This document shows, one piece after another, positions 31,278-33,862 of a DNA stretch of 33,862 bases; within the stretch, counting starts at the first letter, position 1; every line of letters starts with the position of its first letter. The notes below the pieces were generated by a model, which saw nothing but the letters and a program-made list of their open reading frames with translations, ran no database searches and was not told where the DNA came from. The translations under genes were made by a program, and so were the position numbers. The stretch is from CAZRIE01 sp964600075 (lineage in GTDB: Bacteria; Bacteroidota; Bacteroidia; Flavobacteriales; Flavobacteriaceae). The stretch is from NCBI GenBank assembly GCA_964600075.1, contig CAZRIE010000040.1, forward strand, positions 1-33,862. The letters run 5' to 3'.

Positions 31278-33416
31278 TTACTCTATTTTTCCCTCTAAAT
31301 CAAGAAAAAAAGCATATTCTTTGGCTACTTCCTTTAGTGCCTCAAAGCGTCCGGAAGCGCCACCGTGGCCAGCACCCATATTAATATCGAATACTAAAAG
31401 ATGGTTATCGGTTTTGACCTCGCGTAATTTAGCCACCCATTTGGCGGGTTCAAAATACTGTACTTGCGAATCGTGTAACCCAGTAGTCACCAACATGTTT
31501 GGATATTTTTGAGCTGTTACTTCATCATATGGAGAGTACGATTTCATATACTCATAGTATTCTTTTTCATTTGGGTTTCCCCATTCATCGTATTCGCCTG
31601 TTGTAAGCGGAATCGAATCATCTAGCATTGTAGTCACAACATCTACGAAAGGCACAGCAGCGACTATTCCATTATAAAGTTCCGGTGCCATATTTACAAT
31701 TGCGCCCATCAACAAGCCTCCCGCAGATCCGCCCATGGCATAAAGGTGTTCAGAGCTTGTGAAGCCTTCGGCTATCAAAAATTTAGAACAGTCGACAAAA
31801 TCGGTAAAGGTATTCTTCTTTTTAAGCAACTTACCGTCTTCGTACCATTGGCGACCCAAATATTCGCCTCCTCGAATGTGGGCCAAGGCATAGACAAAGC
31901 CCCTGTCTAAAAGGCTTAATCGCACAATGGAAAAATAAGGATCAATGGTGTGACCATACGAACCGTATGCATATTGTAAAACAGGAGTGTTTTTACTCAG
32001 TACCGTATTTTTATGATATACAATTGACATAGGTACCTTTACGCCATCCCTTACCGTTGCCCAAATGCGTTTTTCTATGTAGTTTGCTTTATCGAAAGTG
32101 CCACCCAAAACTTCTTGTTCTTTTTTGACCTCTTTTTCTTGGGTTCTCATATTAAAATCGATTACCGAATTCGGTGTACTCATCGAATTGTAAGTGTATC
32201 GTAAAACTTCGGTGTCAAAATCGGGGTTTCGGCTCACTGCTGTAGTATAGGTATCAATTTCAAAGGGTAGATAGTAACTATCGCTGCCATCCCAGCAGTT
32301 GATTTTTATTTTACTAAGTCCATTTTCGCGTTCTGAAATAACGTAATAGTCTTTAAAAATATCCATACCTTCTAGAAGTACTTCTTTTCGATGAGGAATG
32401 AATTCCTCCCATTTATCGGCCGACGTCTGGGTTTCGCCAACTTTCATTAATTTGAAGTTGGTCGCCCCGTCTTTGTTGGTTAGCACATAAAAGTGGTCGC
32501 CGTAATGAGAGATATTGTATTCTAGGCCTCTTTTTCTGGGGGAAAACATTTGCAACTGCCCATCGGGATTATCGGAGCGTAAGATTTGGTATTCAGAAGT
32601 TAGGGTACTAAAGGACCCAATAATGATATACTTTTTTGATTTCGATTTGTAGACAAAAGTGCCGAAAGTATCGTCTTTCTCATGAAAAACAAGGGTATCT
32701 GTCCCAGTTTCTGCACCAAATTTATGTTTAAAAATTTTATCTGATCTCAAAGTAATCGAATCCTTTTTAGAATAAAGAAGTGTTTCGTTATCGTCGGCCC
32801 AAACAGAGCCTCCAGTCGTGTTTTCGATTTTGTCCGAGTAAATTTCGCCCGTTTGAAGGTTTTTGATTTGAATATGATATTGCCGTCTCGAAACGGTATC
32901 TACCCCAAAAGCTGCGAGCTTATTGTCTGGACTTATAGCTATTCCCCCGATGCTAAAATATTCATGCCCCTCGGCCATTTCGTTGCCGTTGAACATAATC
33001 TCTTCATCGGCATCTAAAGTTTCCTTTTTCCGTGAATAGATTGGGTATTCTTTCCCTTTTTCATAGCGGGTAATGTACCAGTAACCATTCTGCTTATAAG
33101 GTACCGAGGCATCGTCTTCTTTGATGCGAGCCTTCATTTCATCGAAAAGTCGATTTTGGAAATCTTTCGTATGTGCGGTCAAAGTATTATAATACACATT
33201 TTCAGCCTGCAGATGCGCAATGACTTCAGGGTTTTCCCTGTCTTTCATCCAATAATAATAGTCCGTTCTGATATCGCCGTGCTTCGCTAATTTTTCGGGA
33301 ATCTTTTGTGCAACAGGGGCAACAATTTCATTCATATGTTCTTCTTGGCTTTGACTTGAGAGGGCAAATGTAAGACATAGTATAAAAATGGCTTTCTTTT
33401 TTCTTAGTAGGCACAT
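31278..33416 (-). CDS. ptrB: Exported S9A oligopeptidase B-like serine peptidase
   Basis: 712 residues. Residues 1-24 are an export signal (basic MCLLRKKK, hydrophobic IFILCLTFALSS), so the enzyme is periplasmic or envelope-bound. Residues about 60-430 form the beta-propeller that gates access, opening DYYYWMKDRENPEVIAHLQ as in S9A enzymes. The alpha/beta hydrolase domain holds the triad: Ser near 560 in GGSAGG, Asp near 647 in LHDSQVQY, His near 682 in GAGHGG. Oligopeptidase B cleaves short peptides after Arg or Lys; specificity here is inferred from family only. The gene is divergent from the YbaB gene across 59 bp and monocistronic, with the CBS-like gene having its own -7 box downstream. 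Confidence 0.9.
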   Translation of the reverse strand: MCLLRKKKAIFILCLTFALSSQSQEEHMNEIVAPVAQKIPEKLAKHGDIRTDYYYWMKDRENPEVIAHLQAENVYYNTLTAHTKDFQNRLFDEMKARIKEDDASVPYKQNGYWYITRYEKGKEYPIYSRKKETLDADEEIMFNGNEMAEGHEYFSIGGIAISPDNKLAAFGVDTVSRRQYHIQIKNLQTGEIYSDKIENTTGGSVWADDNETLLYSKKDSITLRSDKIFKHKFGAETGTDTLVFHEKDDTFGTFVYKSKSKKYIIIGSFSTLTSEYQILRSDNPDGQLQMFSPRKRGLEYNISHYGDHFYVLTNKDGATNFKLMKVGETQTSADKWEEFIPHRKEVLLEGMDIFKDYYVISERENGLSKIKINCWDGSDSYYLPFEIDTYTTAVSRNPDFDTEVLRYTYNSMSTPNSVIDFNMRTQEKEVKKEQEVLGGTFDKANYIEKRIWATVRDGVKVPMSIVYHKNTVLSKNTPVLQYAYGSYGHTIDPYFSIVRLSLLDRGFVYALAHIRGGEYLGRQWYEDGKLLKKKNTFTDFVDCSKFLIAEGFTSSEHLYAMGGSAGGLLMGAIVNMAPELYNGIVAAVPFVDVVTTMLDDSIPLTTGEYDEWGNPNEKEYYEYMKSYSPYDEVTAQKYPNMLVTTGLHDSQVQYFEPAKWVAKLREVKTDNHLLVFDINMGAGHGGASGRFEALKEVAKEYAFFLDLEGKIE

Positions 33417-33422
33417 ATAAAA

Positions 33423-33451
33423 TATCTTTGGCGTACAATTTAGTAATTTTG
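33423..33451 (+). promoter_or_regulatory. Two tandem -7 boxes ahead of the YbaB gene
   Basis: TATCTTTG at 33423-33430 and TAATTTTG at 33444-33451 are both full matches to TAnnTTTG, 21 bases apart. The second would place transcription start near 33458, about 18 bases ahead of the ATG at 33476. No -33 box stands out. Confidence 0.4.
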
Positions 33452-33475
33452 AGGTCTAACTATAAAATTCATACA

Positions 33476-33805
33476 ATGTTTGGAGATATGATGGGAATGA
33501 TGGGAAAACTTAAAGAAACCCAACAGAAAGTAAAAGCTACCAAGAAACGTCTAGATACGGTCACTCTACAGGAAAGTTCTTCGGAAGGCCTTGTCAAAGT
33601 AACGATTACGGCGAACCGGAAAATAACGGAAATCAAAATAAACGAAAGCCTTATGGAAGACAAGGAACTACTCGAAGATTATTTGATACTTACCATAAAC
33701 GAGGCCGTTGAAAAGGCGACTCAAATCAACGAAACTGAACTTGCCGCGGTCGCAAAAGAAGGCATGCCCAATATTCCTGGAATGGATTCGTTATTCGGCA
33801 AATAG
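33476..33805 (+). CDS. YbaB/EbfC-family nucleoid-associated protein
   Basis: 109 residues from the ATG at 33476; the in-frame TTG at 33428 would add 16 residues across the promoter and is rejected. It is a small DNA-binding protein that forms a tweezer-shaped dimer. The start MFGDMMGMMGKLKETQQKVK, the VKVTITANRKITEIKI strand pair (about 38-53) and the DYLILTINEAVEKATQINE helix are family hallmarks. In many bacteria ybaB sits with dnaX and recR; here it stands beside the S9 peptidase and the window ends soon after, so its downstream partner is not seen. Confidence 0.9.
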   Translation: MFGDMMGMMGKLKETQQKVKATKKRLDTVTLQESSSEGLVKVTITANRKITEIKINESLMEDKELLEDYLILTINEAVEKATQINETELAAVAKEGMPNIPGMDSLFGK

Positions 33806-33862
33806 CTTTTTGACCAATGCAAATTATTTTGTAGTTCAATATTTGCAAAAGGGAGAGTGCAA

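Noticed and set aside
33819..33845. GCAAAT...ATTTGC hairpin after the YbaB gene
   Set aside because: The stem has a bulge and no T run, and the window ends before the next gene, so its role cannot be judged.

Overview
The window is a chromosomal segment of a member of the Bacteroidota, most likely a marine-type Flavobacteriaceae. The evidence is the gene content: BatA-type vWA membrane protein, YfhO and DUF4834 proteins, flavobacterial ECF sigma factors, DUF1080 protein, a CBS-like enzyme and an alpha-oxoamine synthase. The AT-rich intergenic DNA also carries repeated matches to the Bacteroidota promoter -7 box TAnnTTTG, and ribosome binding sites are generally weak. No rRNA, tRNA, CRISPR array, insertion sequence or phage gene was seen. 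The left and right window edges fall in ordinary chromosomal genes.

Layout. 1-2.3 kb: a secreted DUF1080 protein (minus) and a family 2 glycosyltransferase with an extra C-terminal Rossmann-like domain (plus). 2.4-7.0 kb: a plus-strand run of BatA-like vWA protein, dihydroorotase homologue that has lost its metal ligands, two paralogous DUF4870-like small membrane proteins and a carboxylesterase, with ATGA overlaps at two junctions. 7.0-8.3 kb: a minus-strand pair (membrane-anchored coiled-coil protein and PhnP-like metallo-hydrolase). 8.4-11.1 kb: a 486-aa conserved protein I cannot assign, BCP peroxiredoxin and an endonuclease III that lacks the iron-sulfur cysteines. 11.1-13.1 kb: a tandem duplication of an ECF sigma factor followed by a 47-codon gene that is too short for usual gene calling. 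13.4-19.0 kb: uvrA, a cationic secreted protein and a NagX/DUF5009-type membrane acyltransferase. 19.0-19.5 kb: a stretch of decaying genes, including a clear fragment of an FdhF/YdeP-type molybdopterin oxidoreductase. 19.5-26.2 kb: a minus-strand block with a transthyretin-like protein, then flippase, glycosyltransferase, YfhO and DUF4834 genes for cell-surface glycans. 26.4-28.6 kb: a beta-barrel protein with a lysine-rich tail and a GNAT-like protein. 28.8-31.2 kb: an alpha-oxoamine synthase and a CBS-like PLP enzyme, a plausible pair for capnine/sulfonolipid base synthesis. 31.3-33.8 kb: an S9 oligopeptidase and the divergent YbaB/EbfC nucleoid protein.

How they work together. The clearest functional groups are surface glycan assembly (YfhO, GT4, flippase), DNA repair (nth, uvrA), transcription control (two sigma/small-protein modules) and possibly sulfonolipid synthesis, which in gliding flavobacteria is linked to motility. 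The best candidates for something undescribed are the duplicated sigma/47-aa modules, the ligand-less dihydroorotase co-transcribed with a BatA-like vWA protein, and the two-gene PLP locus. All similarity statements come from reading the sequence; no database search was run.
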